Shown: positions 18,869-29,638 of the stretch, in pieces
Numbering within the stretch: the stretch's first letter is position 1
Layout of the letters: every line of letters starts with the position of its first letter
Origin: Aliiroseovarius salicola
GTDB lineage: Bacteria > Pseudomonadota > Alphaproteobacteria > Rhodobacterales > Rhodobacteraceae
DNA length: 64,000 nt
Assembly (NCBI RefSeq): GCF_027891095.1
Contig: NZ_JAQIIO010000002.1
Location: 62,001-126,000, forward strand
Reading direction: 5' to 3'
The notes under the pieces: generated by a model
The model's database searches: none
The model's input: only the letters and a program-made list of their open reading frames with translations
Told to the model about the DNA's origin: nothing
Program-made: the position numbers and the translations under genes

Positions 18869-19339
18869 ATGTCTCGTCGTCACGCCGCTGAGAAGCGCCA
18901 AGTTCTGCCCGACGCCAAATTTGGCGATGTAGTTCTTTCGAAATTCATGAACAACCTGATGATTGATGGTAAAAAATCGGTCGCAGAGAAAATCGTCTAC
19001 AATGCGCTGGATCGTGTTGAAGACAAAGTCAAGCGCGCCCCTGTGGAACTGTTCCACGAAGCGCTCGACAACATCAAACCGTCGGTCGAAGTTCGTTCGC
19101 GCCGTGTGGGTGGTGCCACCTACCAGGTTCCGGTTGAAGTGCGCCCCGAGCGCCGCGAAGCCCTGGCCATCCGTTGGTTGATCAAAGCCGCCCGTTCGCG
19201 CAACGAGAACACCATGGAAGAGCGCCTGGCTGGTGAACTTCTGGACGCTGCGAACTCGCGTGGTACTGCCGTTAAGAAACGCGAAGACACCCACAAAATG
19301 GCCGACGCCAACAAAGCGTTCAGCCATTACCGCTGGTAA
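18869..19339 (+). CDS. rpsG: 30S ribosomal protein S7
   Basis: S7 nucleates assembly of the 30S head and lines the E and P sites. The 156 residues begin [15 protein letters not shown] and include [20 protein letters not shown] (about 76-95), the conserved RNA-binding loop. AAGGAGAG precedes ATG 18869. In many bacteria S7 represses the str operon through the rpsL-rpsG spacer, but here that spacer is only 12 bases, so E. coli-type control is unlikely in the same form. Confidence 0.98.
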   Translation: MSRRHAAEKRQVLPDAKFGDVVLSKFMNNLMIDGKKSVAEKIVYNALDRVEDKVKRAPVELFHEALDNIKPSVEVRSRRVGGATYQVPVEVRPERREALAIRWLIKAARSRNENTMEERLAGELLDAANSRGTAVKKREDTHKMADANKAFSHYRW

Positions 19340-19360
19340 CGCCAAGGAAGGATTACACCC

Positions 19361-21478
19361 ATGGCACGCGAATATCCGCTCGAGCTGTACCGCAACTTCG
19401 GTATCATGGCTCACATCGATGCAGGTAAAACCACCTGCTCCGAGCGTATCCTCTATTACACCGGCAAATCCCACAACATTGGTGAGGTGCACGATGGTGC
19501 AGCCACCATGGACTGGATGGAGCAGGAGCAGGAACGCGGCATCACCATCACCTCGGCTGCGACCACCACTTTCTGGGAACGCACCGAAGACGGTGAAACC
19601 GCTCAGACTCCGAAGCACCGGATGAACATCATCGACACCCCCGGCCACGTTGACTTCACCATTGAAGTTGAGCGTTCGCTGGCGGTTCTCGATGGTGCTG
19701 TCTGTGTTCTGGACGCCAACGCCGGTGTTGAGCCGCAAACCGAAACCGTGTGGCGTCAGGCTGACCGCTACAAGGTTCCGCGTATGGTGTTCGTCAACAA
19801 GATGGACAAAATCGGCGCTGACTTCTTCAACTGCGTCAACATGATCGAAGACCGCACCGGCGCCCGCGCCGTTCCGGTTGGCATTCCGATCGGTGCTGAA
19901 ACCGAGCTGGAAGGTCTGATCGACCTGGTGAACATGGAAGAATGGCTGTGGCAGGGTGAAGACCTTGGTGCATCGTGGATCAAAGCTCCGATCCGTGAAA
20001 GCCTGCAAGACATGGCAAACGAATGGCGCGGCAAGATGGTCGAAGCGGCCGTCGAAGAAGACGACGACGCCATGATGGAATACCTGGAAGGCAACGAGCC
20101 CGACGCCGACACGCTGCGCAAACTGCTGCGGAAAGGCACCCTGGCTCTGAACTTCGTTCCGGTTCTGGGTGGTTCGGCCTTTAAAAACAAAGGTGTTCAG
20201 CCGCTCTTGAACGCTGTGATCGACTATCTGCCCAGCCCGCTGGACGTTGTTGATTACATGGGCTTCAAACCCGGTGACGAAACCGAAACCCGTGACATCG
20301 CCCGCCGTGCGGACGACGACATGGCCTTCTCGGCTCTGGCGTTCAAAATCATGAACGACCCCTTCGTTGGCACGCTGACCTTTACCCGCATCTACTCGGG
20401 TGTCCTGAACAAGGGCGAAACGCTCCTGAACTCGACCAAAGGTAAGAAAGAGCGCGTTGGTCGTATGATGATGATGCACTCGAACGACCGTGAAGAAATT
20501 ACCGAAGCGTATGCAGGTGACATCATCGCGCTGGCAGGTCTGAAAGACACCACCACGGGTGACACGCTCTGTGCACAGAACGACCCGGTGGTTCTGGAAA
20601 CCATGACCTTCCCGGATCCGGTGATCGAGATCGCGGTTGAGCCGAAAACCAAGGCTGACCAAGAGAAAATGTCGCAAGGTCTGGGCCGTCTGGCTGCAGA
20701 AGACCCCTCCTTCCGTGTGGAAACTGACATCGAAAGCGGTCAGACCATCATGAAGGGCATGGGCGAACTTCACCTCGACATTCTCGTGGATCGTCTGAAG
20801 CGTGAATTCAAAGTGGAAGCCAACATTGGTGCCCCGCAGGTTGCTTATCGCGAGACCATCTCGAAAGCGATCGAGCACACCTACACCCACAAGAAACAGT
20901 CGGGTGGTTCGGGTCAATACGCTGAAGTCAAAATGGAAATCATGCCGACTGAAGCGGGTGAAGGCTACTCGTTTGAAAGCCGTATCGTGGGTGGTGCTGT
21001 TCCGAAGGAATACATCCCCGGCGTTGAAAAAGGCATCAACTCGGTTATGGATAGCGGCCCGCTGGCTGGCTTCCCCGTGATCGACTTCAAGGTTGCCCTG
21101 GTTGACGGTAAGTTCCACGATGTTGACTCCTCGGTTCTGGCCTTTGAAATCGCTGCACGTATGGCGATGCGCGAAGGCATGCGTTTGGCTGGCGCCAAAC
21201 TGCTGGAACCGATCATGAAAGTGGAAGTGATCACGCCTGAAGAGTACACCGGTGGCATCATCGGCGATCTCACCTCGCGTCGTGGTCAGGTGTCTGGTCA
21301 AGAGCCGCGCGGCAACGCGATTGCAATTGACGCAAACGTGCCGCTGGCCAACATGTTCGGCTACATCAACACCTTGCGCTCCATGTCTTCGGGCCGTGCG
21401 CAGTTCACGATGCAGTTCTCGCATTACGATCCGGTTCCGCAGAATATCTCGGACGAAATTCAGGCCAAATACGCGTAA
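19361..21478 (+). CDS. fusA: translation elongation factor G
   Basis: EF-G is the GTPase that drives ribosomal translocation and, with RRF, ribosome recycling. The 705 residues carry the P-loop AHIDAGKTT (17-25), DTPGHVDFT and NKMDK in domain I, followed by domains II-V, with [16 protein letters not shown] and [17 protein letters not shown] near the C-terminus. AAGGA precedes ATG 19361, 21 bases after rpsG. Confidence 0.98.
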   Translation: MAREYPLELYRNFGIMAHIDAGKTTCSERILYYTGKSHNIGEVHDGAATMDWMEQEQERGITITSAATTTFWERTEDGETAQTPKHRMNIIDTPGHVDFTIEVERSLAVLDGAVCVLDANAGVEPQTETVWRQADRYKVPRMVFVNKMDKIGADFFNCVNMIEDRTGARAVPVGIPIGAETELEGLIDLVNMEEWLWQGEDLGASWIKAPIRESLQDMANEWRGKMVEAAVEEDDDAMMEYLEGNEPDADTLRKLLRKGTLALNFVPVLGGSAFKNKGVQPLLNAVIDYLPSPLDVVDYMGFKPGDETETRDIARRADDDMAFSALAFKIMNDPFVGTLTFTRIYSGVLNKGETLLNSTKGKKERVGRMMMMHSNDREEITEAYAGDIIALAGLKDTTTGDTLCAQNDPVVLETMTFPDPVIEIAVEPKTKADQEKMSQGLGRLAAEDPSFRVETDIESGQTIMKGMGELHLDILVDRLKREFKVEANIGAPQVAYRETISKAIEHTYTHKKQSGGSGQYAEVKMEIMPTEAGEGYSFESRIVGGAVPKEYIPGVEKGINSVMDSGPLAGFPVIDFKVALVDGKFHDVDSSVLAFEIAARMAMREGMRLAGAKLLEPIMKVEVITPEEYTGGIIGDLTSRRGQVSGQEPRGNAIAIDANVPLANMFGYINTLRSMSSGRAQFTMQFSHYDPVPQNISDEIQAKYA

Positions 21479-21547
21479 GCGTTTTTGCCAACTCAAAAAC
21501 CGGGCGGAGGCAGCTCCGTCCGGACCTAAATTTAAAAGGAGGCCTCC

Positions 21548-22723
21548 ATGGCTAAGGAAAAGTTTGAACGCGGTAAACCGCACGTCAACATCGGCACCAT
21601 CGGTCACGTTGACCACGGCAAGACCACACTGACGGCAGCGATCACCAAGTATTTTGGTGACTTCAAAGCCTATGACCAGATTGACGGCGCGCCGGAAGAG
21701 AAAGCTCGCGGCATCACCATCTCGACCGCACACGTTGAGTATGAGACCGAGAACCGTCACTACGCTCACGTTGACTGCCCGGGTCACGCTGACTACGTGA
21801 AGAACATGATCACCGGCGCCGCCCAGATGGACGGTGGTATCCTGGTTGTGAACGCTGCTGATGGCCCGATGCCGCAGACCCGCGAGCACATCCTGTTGGC
21901 CCGCCAGGTTGGTGTGCCTGCTCTGGTTGTCTTCATGAACAAAGTTGATCAGGTTGACGATGAAGAGCTGCTCGAGCTGGTTGAAATGGAAGTTCGTGAG
22001 CTGATGAACGAATACGACTTCCCGGGCGACGACATGCCGATCATCGCGGGTTCCGCGCTGGCCGCCATGGAAGGCCGTGACAACGCAATCGGTGAAGACA
22101 AAATCCGCGAGCTGATGGCTGCTGTGGACGAGTACATCCCGACCCCGGATCGTCCGGTTGACGGCGACTTCCTGCTGCCGATCGAAGACGTGTTCTCGAT
22201 CTCGGGCCGTGGTACTGTTGTGACCGGCCGTGTTGAGCGTGGCGTTGTGAATGTTGGCGACGAGATCGAAATCGTTGGCATCAAAGACACCCAGAAAACC
22301 ACCTGTACCGGCGTTGAAATGTTCCGCAAGCTGCTTGATCGCGGTGAAGCTGGCGACAACGTTGGCGTTCTGCTGCGCGGTATCGACCGTGAAGCTGTTG
22401 AGCGTGGCCAGGTTCTGTGTAAGCCGGGTTCGGTTAACCCGCACACCAAATTCGAGGCAGAAGTTTACATTCTGACCAAAGAAGAAGGTGGCCGTCACAC
22501 CCCGTTCTTTGCGAACTACCGTCCGCAATTCTACTTCCGTACCACCGACGTGACCGGCACTGTTCAGCTGCCGGAAGGCACCGAAATGGTCATGCCGGGC
22601 GACAACCTGAAGTTCAACGTTGAACTGATCGCCCCGATCGCCATGGAAGAAAAGCTGCGCTTCGCCATCCGCGAAGGCGGCCGCACCGTTGGTTCCGGCG
22701 TTGTGTCGAAAATCGTTGAATAA
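21548..22723 (+). CDS. tuf: translation elongation factor Tu
   Basis: EF-Tu delivers aminoacyl-tRNA to the ribosome. The 391 residues show GHVDHGKTT (19-27), DCPGHADY and NKVDQ, then domains II and [23 protein letters not shown] is in domain III. AAAGGAGG lies before ATG 21548, 69 bases after fusA. Many proteobacteria carry a second tuf near secE-nusG; whether this genome does cannot be seen here. The 3' untranslated region is strongly structured (22758-22845). Confidence 0.98.
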   Translation: MAKEKFERGKPHVNIGTIGHVDHGKTTLTAAITKYFGDFKAYDQIDGAPEEKARGITISTAHVEYETENRHYAHVDCPGHADYVKNMITGAAQMDGGILVVNAADGPMPQTREHILLARQVGVPALVVFMNKVDQVDDEELLELVEMEVRELMNEYDFPGDDMPIIAGSALAAMEGRDNAIGEDKIRELMAAVDEYIPTPDRPVDGDFLLPIEDVFSISGRGTVVTGRVERGVVNVGDEIEIVGIKDTQKTTCTGVEMFRKLLDRGEAGDNVGVLLRGIDREAVERGQVLCKPGSVNPHTKFEAEVYILTKEEGGRHTPFFANYRPQFYFRTTDVTGTVQLPEGTEMVMPGDNLKFNVELIAPIAMEEKLRFAIREGGRTVGSGVVSKIVE

Positions 22724-22757
22724 GGCGTAATGCCTTAGGCAATCGTCGAGGGCGGCA

Positions 22758-22845
22758 GGTGAATTGCGCAGCAACTCACCGAGAGCCTAATTAGCGCAAG
22801 CTAATGTTCGAATGGAAAGGGCGCCCCTCGGGGCGCCCTTTTGCT
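22758..22845 (+). terminator. three-hairpin 3' region and terminator of tuf
   Basis: Three stem-loops follow tuf in series. GGTGA-a-TTGC / GCAA-c-TCACC spans 22758-22780. ATTAGC / GCTAAT with a GCAA tetraloop spans 22790-22805. The terminator AAGGGCGCCCC / GGGGCGCCCTT spans 22817-22840 and is followed by TTGCTTTT. The terminator stem is symmetrical enough to serve the convergent FAD oxidase gene too. Confidence 0.85.
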
Positions 22846-22882
22846 TTTCCGTGCAGTTTCACAAGAAGTGATCTCATTGCCT

Positions 22883-24253
22883 TTAAGGCGCAATATTCTG
22901 GTTGATCCTGAAGAGGTTGTCTGGATCATAACGGCGTTTGACGGACACCAGCCGATCATAGTTGCCACCATAGTTTACGCGCACGCGATCCTGATCATCA
23001 TCATCCATGAAGTTGATATAGCCACCAGCTTCGGAATGCGGTGCCAGTGCGTCCGAGTAATCCTGCACCCATTTGGTGTTGGCCGCGTCATCGGCCGGGT
23101 CGCCGGAGGCTGCAATGATCACCATCGAAAAATTCGCATCGCGATGACCAAAGGCGGTCGCATCTGATGCCACCCGGTGGCAAGCCCCATTGATTGGATA
23201 GAGATGCATCGTTGAGCTGACCGTCGGCGCGTTCGGCCCATGCCTGACATGCTCTGCGATGGCCTCATCGGTCAGTTCCTTGACGAAATTGCCTTTCCAG
23301 TACTGGCGAATGCCGGGCGGGAACAATCCGTCAAAGGCACCATTGATCGCCGGATAGGGAACCGGGCCTACATGCTCGGCTTTGACTTCTGCAATGTCAT
23401 GGAAGATTTTGAACTGTTTCTCTCCCTCAGCGGGATCGCCAGCCCAGCAGGCCACAAGAGCGACAAACATGTCACCATGCCGGTCTTCGGGAATAAAGGG
23501 CAGAGGAGGGGCGATTTGAAACGCCGGGAACACGCCCATCTCTTCCGGGGCATCCTTGATGTAGTCCCGATAGAATTTGAGGATGTTTTCCGCTTCTTCG
23601 ATCTCATAGAACATCGGCCCCCAGTACACATTTTTCACTGGCTGCAACTTGTATTCCAGCGAGGTGCAGACGCCAAAATTCCCGCCACCACCGCGAATGG
23701 CCCAAAAGAGATCCTCGTTTTCGGTTTCGTTGACGACAAGGATTTGACCATCTGCCGTTACCACATCCGCTGATATCAGGTTGTCCAGTGACAGCCCGTG
23801 CCCACGTGTCAGATATCCGATCCCGCCGCCTAGTGTCAGGCCCGCGATGCCGGTTGTTGAGATCACCCCTCCGGTGGTAGCAAGGCCATAGGCATGGGTG
23901 GCCGCATTGAAGTCACCCCAGGTTGTGCCGCCTTCGGCGCGAGCGGTTTTTGCAGAGGGATCGACGCGGACACCCCTCATGCGCGACAGGTCAATCACGA
24001 CGCCGCCATCATTTGTGCCGAAACCCGGCCCGCTATGGCCGCCACCTCGAACCGCGAGATCAAGGCCATTATCTTTTGCATAGCTGATGGTGGTTGCGAC
24101 GTCTCCGGCGTTCATCGCCCTGACAACCACCGCGGGCCGTTTGTCAATCATACCATTGTGAACGGATCGGGCATCTTCATAGTCAGGATCGCCCTCGACA
24201 ATGACGTCGCCCCGTACAAATTCACTTAGTTCATCTGGTGTTGTAACACTCAT
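22883..24253 (-). CDS. FAD-linked oxidase, berberine-bridge-enzyme-like
   Basis: A 456-residue flavoenzyme of the vanillyl-alcohol-oxidase fold. The N-terminal FAD domain holds AVRGGGHSGPGFG (about 77-89), whose histidine is the usual covalent 8-alpha attachment site, and LTLGGGIGYLTRGHGLSLDN. The C-terminus VNYGGNYDRLVSVKRRYDPDNLFR is the BBE domain. The stretch before GIAGLTLGGG, where bicovalent members carry cysteine, reads VISTT, so FAD is probably held by histidine alone. The ATG at 24253 follows a GGGGG Shine-Dalgarno. No secretion signal is seen. It could oxidise a sugar, alcohol or secondary metabolite; the substrate is unknown. It converges on tuf. Confidence 0.85.
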   Translation of the reverse strand: MSVTTPDELSEFVRGDVIVEGDPDYEDARSVHNGMIDKRPAVVVRAMNAGDVATTISYAKDNGLDLAVRGGGHSGPGFGTNDGGVVIDLSRMRGVRVDPSAKTARAEGGTTWGDFNAATHAYGLATTGGVISTTGIAGLTLGGGIGYLTRGHGLSLDNLISADVVTADGQILVVNETENEDLFWAIRGGGGNFGVCTSLEYKLQPVKNVYWGPMFYEIEEAENILKFYRDYIKDAPEEMGVFPAFQIAPPLPFIPEDRHGDMFVALVACWAGDPAEGEKQFKIFHDIAEVKAEHVGPVPYPAINGAFDGLFPPGIRQYWKGNFVKELTDEAIAEHVRHGPNAPTVSSTMHLYPINGACHRVASDATAFGHRDANFSMVIIAASGDPADDAANTKWVQDYSDALAPHSEAGGYINFMDDDDQDRVRVNYGGNYDRLVSVKRRYDPDNLFRINQNIAP

Positions 24254-24642
24254 ATCGTCCCCCCCGAATTGGGTTTCATTGAAACAGTCGAACTGGATAG
24301 AGTTGTTGGAAATGCTGGCATGTGTGCCAACGAGCGCGCTGCTCCTCAGCCAGATCAACCAAAGCATATTGGGACTGGTAACGGATCTTCGCGCCCGCAG
24401 AGTATAGCACAGTTTGGTCGCGATATTTAGAGTGGGGCATTCCGACGGGCCCGCAGGGACACATTTTCCCTTGCTACATTGTCCGTCCCCCTGTAATACG
24501 CGCGGGTTCGCATTGTGAATTCGCAATGGGGAAGATTCGGTTTTGGCCGCATCCCACCCTGAATTTGCTTTGGGTTCGACGAGGGCAGGGGGAATGAGCC
24601 ACCTGTCGTCCTATCAACTCTTTGCCTGAAAGGGCGAATGCT
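24254..24642 (+). promoter_or_regulatory. promoter and leader of the rpsJ operon
   Basis: No gene is seen in these 389 bases. TTGCTA (24471-24476), a 17-base spacer and TAATAC (24494-24499) with discriminator GCGCG give a good promoter, leaving a leader of about 135 bases before rpsJ. The first 200 bases are more AT-rich and hold the 5' region of the divergent FAD oxidase. L4-dependent control of the kind known in E. coli cannot be judged by eye. Confidence 0.6.
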
Positions 24643-24951
24643 ATGACAAGTCAAAACATTCGTATCCGTCTTAAGGCGTTTGACTATCGCGTGCTGGATG
24701 CTTCCACACAAGAAATCGTCAACACCGCCAAACGCACGGGTGCAGACGTTCGCGGCCCCATTCCGCTGCCGAACAAGATTGAGAAATTCACGGTTCTCCG
24801 TGGTCCTCACATCGACAAGAAATCCCGCGATCAGTTCGAGATCCGTACGCACAAGCGTCTGCTCGACATCGTTGACCCAACTCCGCAGACCGTGGACGCG
24901 CTGATGAAGCTCGACCTGGCTGCTGGTGTTGACGTCCAGATCTCGGTTTAA
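24643..24951 (+). CDS. rpsJ: 30S ribosomal protein S10
   Basis: S10 is a head protein of the small subunit and also the partner (NusE) of NusB in antitermination and of NusG in coupling. The 102 residues begin [20 protein letters not shown] and include [23 protein letters not shown] 24643 is chosen over the upstream in-frame start at 24622 because the family starts here. It opens rpsJ-rplC-rplD-rplW. Confidence 0.97.
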   Translation: MTSQNIRIRLKAFDYRVLDASTQEIVNTAKRTGADVRGPIPLPNKIEKFTVLRGPHIDKKSRDQFEIRTHKRLLDIVDPTPQTVDALMKLDLAAGVDVQISV

Positions 24952-24965
24952 GGAGGGTATCTCAG

Positions 24966-25691
24966 ATGCGCTCTGGTGTAATCGCGAAAAAGGTCGGCAT
25001 GACCCGCCTTTTCATGGAAGACGGTAAACAGATCCCTGTAACCGTTCTTTCTCTGGACAATCTGCAAGTTGTTGCACAACGCACCGAAGAGACCGACGGT
25101 TATACCGCCGTTCAGCTGGGTGTTGGTGAAGCAAAAGCCAAACGCGTTTCCAAGCCGATGCGCGGTGTCTATGCCAAAGCTGGCGTGGCCCCGAAGCGTA
25201 AGCTGGTGGAATTCCGCGTTCCTGCTGAAAACCTGATCGAAGTGGGCGCCGAAATCTCGGCTGAGCACTTTGTTGAAGGTCAGAAGGTGGACGTTGCTGG
25301 TACTTCGATCGGTAAAGGTTTTGCCGGTGCCATGAAGCGCCACAACTTTGGTGGTCTGCGCGCCACTCACGGTGTTTCGATCAGCCACCGCTCGCACGGT
25401 TCGACCGGTCAGTGTCAAGACCCGGGCCGCGTGTTCAAAGGCAAGAAAATGGCCGGCCACATGGGTGCCGTCCGTGTGACGACCCAAAACCTCGAAGTCG
25501 TGAAGACCGATGCCGACCGTGGCCTCGTTTTCATCAAGGGCGCTGTCCCGGGCTCGAAAGGTGGCTGGGTCACCGTGAAAGACGCCGTGAAGAAAAAGCT
25601 GCCTGAGAACGTTCCGTTCCCGGCTGCTGTGAAATCGGCTGCAACCGAAGCACCGGCTGAAGAAGCCCCTGCGGAAGGTGGTGAAGCATGA
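24966..25691 (+). CDS. rplC: 50S ribosomal protein L3
   Basis: L3 reaches the peptidyl-transferase centre. At 241 residues it is longer than E. coli L3 (209) because of an alanine/proline/glutamate-rich C-terminal tail ([18 protein letters not shown]), as is common in alphaproteobacteria. The signature [19 protein letters not shown] and the [20 protein letters not shown] loop, with the glutamine methylated by PrmB, are present. AAGGAGGG precedes the start; rplD overlaps its end by four bases (ATGA). Confidence 0.98.
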   Translation: MRSGVIAKKVGMTRLFMEDGKQIPVTVLSLDNLQVVAQRTEETDGYTAVQLGVGEAKAKRVSKPMRGVYAKAGVAPKRKLVEFRVPAENLIEVGAEISAEHFVEGQKVDVAGTSIGKGFAGAMKRHNFGGLRATHGVSISHRSHGSTGQCQDPGRVFKGKKMAGHMGAVRVTTQNLEVVKTDADRGLVFIKGAVPGSKGGWVTVKDAVKKKLPENVPFPAAVKSAATEAPAEEAPAEGGEA

Positions 25692-26305
25692 AACTTGATG
25701 TGATCAAACTCGATGGCGGCAAAGCTGGTTCGGTTGAACTTGACGAAGCCCTCTTTGGTCTTGAGCCGCGTGCAGACATCCTGCACCGTGTGGTTCGCTG
25801 GCAGCGCAACAATGCGCAGGCTGGTACCCACAAGGTAAAAACGCGCTCGGAAGTGAAATACTCGACCAAGAAGATCTATCGCCAAAAAGGCACCGGTGGC
25901 GCACGCCACGGCGCTCGCTCGGCACCGATCTTCCGCGGTGGTGGTGTTTACAAAGGTCCAGTTGTGCGTTCGCACGGCCACGACCTGACCAAGAAATTCC
26001 GCAAGTTGGGTCTGAAGCACGCCCTGTCCGCCAAAGCGAAAGCTGGTGAACTGGTTGTGATCGAAGACGTGACGACGGAAGGCAAAACCAACGTTCTGGC
26101 CAAACAGGTGAAAGACCTGGGCTGGAAGCGCGCTCTGATCATTGACGGTGCTGACGTGAACGAACTGTTCGTCAAGGCCGCCAAGAACATCGAAGGTCTG
26201 GACATCCTGCCGTCGATGGGCGCCAACGTCTATGACATCCTGAAGCGTGACACCCTGGTGATCACCAAAGCAGGTGTCGAAGCTCTGGAGGCTCGCCTGA
26301 AATGA
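25688..26305 (+). CDS. rplD: 50S ribosomal protein L4
   Basis: L4 lines the exit tunnel with an extended arginine- and glycine-rich loop ([20 protein letters not shown], about residues 58-77), the region where macrolide-resistance mutations arise; it reads normally here. The 205 residues are standard. Its start overlaps the rplC stop and its stop overlaps the rplW start (ATGA both times), so rplC-rplD-rplW are translationally coupled. Confidence 0.98.
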   Translation: MKLDVIKLDGGKAGSVELDEALFGLEPRADILHRVVRWQRNNAQAGTHKVKTRSEVKYSTKKIYRQKGTGGARHGARSAPIFRGGGVYKGPVVRSHGHDLTKKFRKLGLKHALSAKAKAGELVVIEDVTTEGKTNVLAKQVKDLGWKRALIIDGADVNELFVKAAKNIEGLDILPSMGANVYDILKRDTLVITKAGVEALEARLK

Positions 26306-26598
26306 CCGCTAAAGCAGAACTCTACGACGTGATCCGCAAGCCGATCATCACCGAGAAAGCAACCTTGGCATCGGAAAACGGTGCTTATGTTTTCGAAGTG
26401 GCAATCGACGCGAACAAACCGTCGATCAAAGAAGCCGTTGAAGCCCTGTTCGACGTGAAGGTTAAAGCCGTGAACACGACGATCACCAAGGGTAAAGTCA
26501 AGCGCTTCCGTGGTCAGATCGGTAAGCGTAAAGACGTCAAGAAAGCCTATGTGACCCTTGAAGAGGGCAACGCAATCGACGTGTCCACAGGTCTCTGA
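26302..26598 (+). CDS. rplW: 50S ribosomal protein L23
   Basis: L23 sits at the tunnel exit and docks trigger factor and SRP. The 98 residues include [20 protein letters not shown] and [20 protein letters not shown]. It would normally be followed at once by rplB, but here a terminator, a PhnA-like gene and a new promoter lie between. Confidence 0.98.
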   Translation: MTAKAELYDVIRKPIITEKATLASENGAYVFEVAIDANKPSIKEAVEALFDVKVKAVNTTITKGKVKRFRGQIGKRKDVKKAYVTLEEGNAIDVSTGL

Positions 26599-26633
26599 TC
26601 CTGTACTCTGATTGTACGCTTTCATGAATTGAG

Positions 26634-26665
26634 AAAGGCCCTCGCATTTGCGGGGGCCTTTTTCA
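26634..26665 (+). terminator. terminator after rplW
   Basis: AAAGGCCCTCGC (26634-26645) pairs with GCGGGGGCCTTT (26650-26661), 12 bp with one wobble, ATTT loop and a following T-run. It splits the S10 operon between rplW and rplB. Confidence 0.9.
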
Positions 26666-26708
26666 TTTGCGCTGGTGCCCGGCTGCACAGGTGCCTATAG
26701 CGATAGGT

Positions 26709-27044
26709 ATGACTGACACATTGCCCCCATGCCCCGCTTGTTCTTCTGAGCTGACCTATGAAATGGATGCCCTTCTGGTCTGCGCCGAGTGCGCGCATGA
26801 GTGGTCGCCCGAAGATGCCGCCGACTCTGGCCCTGAAGTGCGCGACAGTGTGGGCAACGTGCTGGCGGATGGGGATACGGTCACGGTGATCAAGGATCTG
26901 AAGGTCAAGGGAACGTCGTCGACGGTCAAGGTCGGCACCAAGGTCCGCGGCATCCGTCTGGTCGATGGTGACCACGATATCGACTGTAAGATCCCGGGGA
27001 TTGGCAAGATGGGCCTCAAGTCGGAATTCGTAAAGAAAGCTTAG
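26709..27044 (+). CDS. PhnA/YjdM-family zinc-ribbon protein
   Basis: A 111-residue protein with an N-terminal zinc ribbon ([21 protein letters not shown]: CxxC, 14 residues, CxxC; about residues 8-27) and a C-terminal beta domain ending [13 protein letters not shown]-like (read [13 protein letters not shown]). It matches the family named PhnA after a neighbour of the phosphonate genes; that name does not mean phosphonoacetate hydrolase activity and the function is unsettled. ATG 26709 is chosen because the zinc ribbon follows it. It sits alone between rplW and rplB, the first accessory gene inside the S10 operon. Confidence 0.85.
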   Translation: MTDTLPPCPACSSELTYEMDALLVCAECAHEWSPEDAADSGPEVRDSVGNVLADGDTVTVIKDLKVKGTSSTVKVGTKVRGIRLVDGDHDIDCKIPGIGKMGLKSEFVKKA

Positions 27045-27409
27045 TTAGAAACCGGAATGGAATCTCTGATAAGACTTGGCAGTTGCCGGTCTCGGATCAA
27101 TCTGAATAATCTATTTCCGTAATTATCCATCGTTGTTATGAGGGCTAAGAAAATAAGGGGATTGATTGCTCCTCCCCTATAGACACCACCCCCCATCCCC
27201 GCTATAGCACACCAGTCGAGAGGCCCCAGATTCGTTCTGTGGCCTTTTGATATTTGGAATTCGGGGACCTCGTGTCGTGGCGCAGCCAGGATGATAGGGC
27301 CCTTTAACCTGGTCACCTGTACAGCCAATGGCGTTCAGGGGGCTTTACCTACCAGGCGGTGATCTCGGGCAAACCCGGGGCATCGCCAAGCTAACGGAAG
27401 ACAGAAAGC
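27045..27409 (+). promoter_or_regulatory. promoter and leader module of rplB, related to that of rpmC
   Basis: No gene is seen here. TAGACA (27180-27185), spacer CCACCCCCCATCCCCGC and TATAGC (27203-27208) form a promoter candidate. A hairpin AGGCCCCAGA/TCTGTGGCCT (27221-27245, one mismatch) follows at the expected transcript start, then TTTTGATATT (27245-27254) and GGTCACCTGT (27311-27320). The region before rpmC has an almost identical spacer and the same boxes in the same order. Confidence 0.65.
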
Positions 27410-28252
27410 ATGGCACTTAAGTCGTACAAACCGACGACGCCAGGCCAGCGTGGGCTGGTTCTGATCGACCGTTCGGAGCTGTGGAAAGGTCGTCCGGTCA
27501 AATCCCTTACCGAGGGTTTGACCAAGTCGGGCGGTCGGAACAACACCGGACGGATCACCTCTCGCCGCCGTGGTGGCGGGGCAAAGCGTCTCTATCGTAT
27601 CGTGGACTTCAAACGTAACAAGTTTGACGTCGCCGCCACTATTGAGCGGATCGAATACGACCCCAACCGCACCGCATTCATCGCACTCGTAAAATACGAA
27701 GACGGTGAGCAAGCGTATATCCTGGCCCCGCAGCGTCTTGCTGTTGGCGATCAGATCATCGCAAGCGCAAAAGCCGACATCAAACCGGGCAACGCAATGC
27801 CGTTCTCGGGCATGCCGATCGGTACCATCATCCACAACATCGAGATGAAACCGGGCAAAGGCGGCCAGATCGCCCGCGCAGCCGGTACCTACGCTCAGTT
27901 TGTTGGTCGTGACGGTGGCTACGCTCAGATCCGCCTGTCGTCGGGTGAGCTGCGTCTTGTGCGTCAGGAATGCATGGCCACCGTTGGTGCCGTGTCGAAC
28001 CCCGACAACTCGAACCAGAACTACGGTAAAGCCGGTCGTATGCGCCACAAAGGCATCCGCCCGTCGGTCCGTGGTGTTGTTATGAACCCGGTTGATCACC
28101 CCCATGGTGGTGGTGAAGGTCGGACTTCGGGTGGTCGTCACCCGGTTACCCCCTGGGGTAAACCGACCAAGGGTGCCCGCACCCGCAACAAGAACAAGGC
28201 GTCGTCGAAGCTCATCATCCGCTCGCGTCACGCCAAGAAGAAGGGTCGTTAA
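27410..28252 (+). CDS. rplB: 50S ribosomal protein L2
   Basis: L2 is a core protein needed for subunit association and peptidyl-transferase activity. The 280 residues show [20 protein letters not shown] near the N-terminus and the signature [18 protein letters not shown] near residue 220, including the conserved histidine of HPHGGGEG. It opens the second piece of the S10 operon: rplB-rpsS-rplV-rpsC-rplP. Confidence 0.98.
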   Translation: MALKSYKPTTPGQRGLVLIDRSELWKGRPVKSLTEGLTKSGGRNNTGRITSRRRGGGAKRLYRIVDFKRNKFDVAATIERIEYDPNRTAFIALVKYEDGEQAYILAPQRLAVGDQIIASAKADIKPGNAMPFSGMPIGTIIHNIEMKPGKGGQIARAAGTYAQFVGRDGGYAQIRLSSGELRLVRQECMATVGAVSNPDNSNQNYGKAGRMRHKGIRPSVRGVVMNPVDHPHGGGEGRTSGGRHPVTPWGKPTKGARTRNKNKASSKLIIRSRHAKKKGR

Positions 28253-28255
28253 GAT

Positions 28256-28534
28256 ATGGCACGTTCTGTCTGGAAAGGCCCTTTTGTTGACGCTTACGTC
28301 CTCAAAAAAGCCGAAAAAGTCCGCGAGTCGGGCAAAAACGAGGTCATCAAGATCTGGTCGCGTCGTTCGACCATTCTGCCCCAGTTTGTGGGTCTGACCT
28401 TTGCTGTTTACAACGGCCACAAGCACGTTCCCGTGAATGTGACCGAAGAAATGATCGGCCAGAAATTCGGTGAATATTCACCGACCCGTACCTACTACGG
28501 TCACGCGGCTGACAAAAAAGCGAAGAGGAAGTAA
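28256..28534 (+). CDS. rpsS: 30S ribosomal protein S19
   Basis: S19 forms a complex with S13 in the 30S head, contacting the A-site finger. The 92 residues begin [20 protein letters not shown] and contain [20 protein letters not shown]. It starts three bases after rplB. Confidence 0.98.
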   Translation: MARSVWKGPFVDAYVLKKAEKVRESGKNEVIKIWSRRSTILPQFVGLTFAVYNGHKHVPVNVTEEMIGQKFGEYSPTRTYYGHAADKKAKRK

Positions 28535-28537
28535 GCC

Positions 28538-28918
28538 ATGGGTAAGGATAAAAATCCCCGCCGCGTGGCCGATAACGAAGCAATGGCGAAAACGCGCATG
28601 CTCCGTACGTCCCCGCAGAAACTGAACCTGGTTGCTGGCATGATCCGCGGCAAGAAAGTTGATCGTGCTCTGACCGATCTGACCTTCTCGAACAAGCGTA
28701 TCGCCCAAGACGTGAAGAAATGCCTTCAGTCGGCCATCGCCAACGCCGAAAACAACCACAACCTGGACGTCGATGAACTGATCGTCGCCGAGGCCTATGT
28801 GGGCAAGAACCTGACCATGAAACGCGGTCGTCCGCGCGCCCGTGGTCGTTTCGGCAAAATCATCAAACCGTTCTCGGAACTCACCATCAAGGTGCGTCAA
28901 GTTGAGGAGCAAGCCTAA
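28538..28918 (+). CDS. rplV: 50S ribosomal protein L22
   Basis: L22 lines the exit tunnel with a beta-hairpin ([20 protein letters not shown], about residues 90-109). The 126 residues include [20 protein letters not shown]. It starts three bases after rpsS, and its TAA shares a base with the rpsC start (TAATG), indicating translational coupling. Confidence 0.98.
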   Translation: MGKDKNPRRVADNEAMAKTRMLRTSPQKLNLVAGMIRGKKVDRALTDLTFSNKRIAQDVKKCLQSAIANAENNHNLDVDELIVAEAYVGKNLTMKRGRPRARGRFGKIIKPFSELTIKVRQVEEQA

Positions 28919-29625
28919 TGGGTCAGAAGGTAAATCCGATTGGCATGCGTCTTCAGGTCAACCGCACCTGGGACAGCCGCTGGTATGCAGACACGAAAGA
29001 CTACGGTGATCTTCTTCTGGAAGACCTGAAAATTCGTGACTTCATCAAGACCGAGTGCAAACAGGCCGGCATCAGCCGTGTGATCATCGAACGTCCGCAC
29101 AAAAAGTGCCGCGTGACGATCCACACCGCCCGTCCGGGTGTCATCATTGGCAAGAAAGGCGCAGACATCGAAACCCTGCGCAAGAAAATCGCCACGATGA
29201 CCGACAGCGAACTGCACCTCAACATCGTTGAAGTGCGCAAGCCCGAGCTGGATGCAGCTCTGGTCGCTGAATCGATCGCACAGCAGCTCGAGCGTCGTGT
29301 ATCGTTCCGTCGTGCCATGAAACGTGGTGTTCAAAACGCCATGCGCATGGGTGCCCTAGGCATCCGCGTGAACGTTGCTGGCCGTCTGGGCGGTGCCGAA
29401 ATCGCACGTACCGAATGGTACCGCGAAGGTCGTGTGCCCCTGCACACCCTGCGCGCCGATATCGACTATGCACACGCAGAAGCTATGACGCCTTACGGCA
29501 TCATCGGTATTAAAACCTGGATCTTCAAAGGCGAAATCATGGAGCACGATCCTGCTGCTCGTGATCGTCGTCAGGCTGAGCTCCAGGAAGGTCCCGCGCC
29601 CCGTGGCGCTGGCGGCCGTCGCTAA
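28918..29625 (+). CDS. rpsC: 30S ribosomal protein S3
   Basis: S3 lies at the mRNA entry site and has helicase-related function with S4 and S5. The 235 residues contain the type-II KH domain with [17 protein letters not shown] (about 75-91) and the C-terminal [20 protein letters not shown]. The tail ends in a basic, alanine/glycine-rich segment. Confidence 0.98.
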   Translation: MGQKVNPIGMRLQVNRTWDSRWYADTKDYGDLLLEDLKIRDFIKTECKQAGISRVIIERPHKKCRVTIHTARPGVIIGKKGADIETLRKKIATMTDSELHLNIVEVRKPELDAALVAESIAQQLERRVSFRRAMKRGVQNAMRMGALGIRVNVAGRLGGAEIARTEWYREGRVPLHTLRADIDYAHAEAMTPYGIIGIKTWIFKGEIMEHDPAARDRRQAELQEGPAPRGAGGRR

Positions 29626-29638
29626 GGAGATCTGAAAG

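Noticed and set aside
18230-22774. A 1,514-codon open frame antisense to rpsL-rpsG-fusA-tuf
   Set aside because: It mirrors four certain genes. Strong codon bias in highly expressed genes removes stops from the antisense frame; the translation has no family resemblance and runs across gene borders.
22724-22800. A tRNA gene after tuf, as in the tuf-trnW-secE order
   Set aside because: The hairpins there do not form a cloverleaf: no T-loop TTCGA-type sequence or 7-bp acceptor stem with the right spacing.
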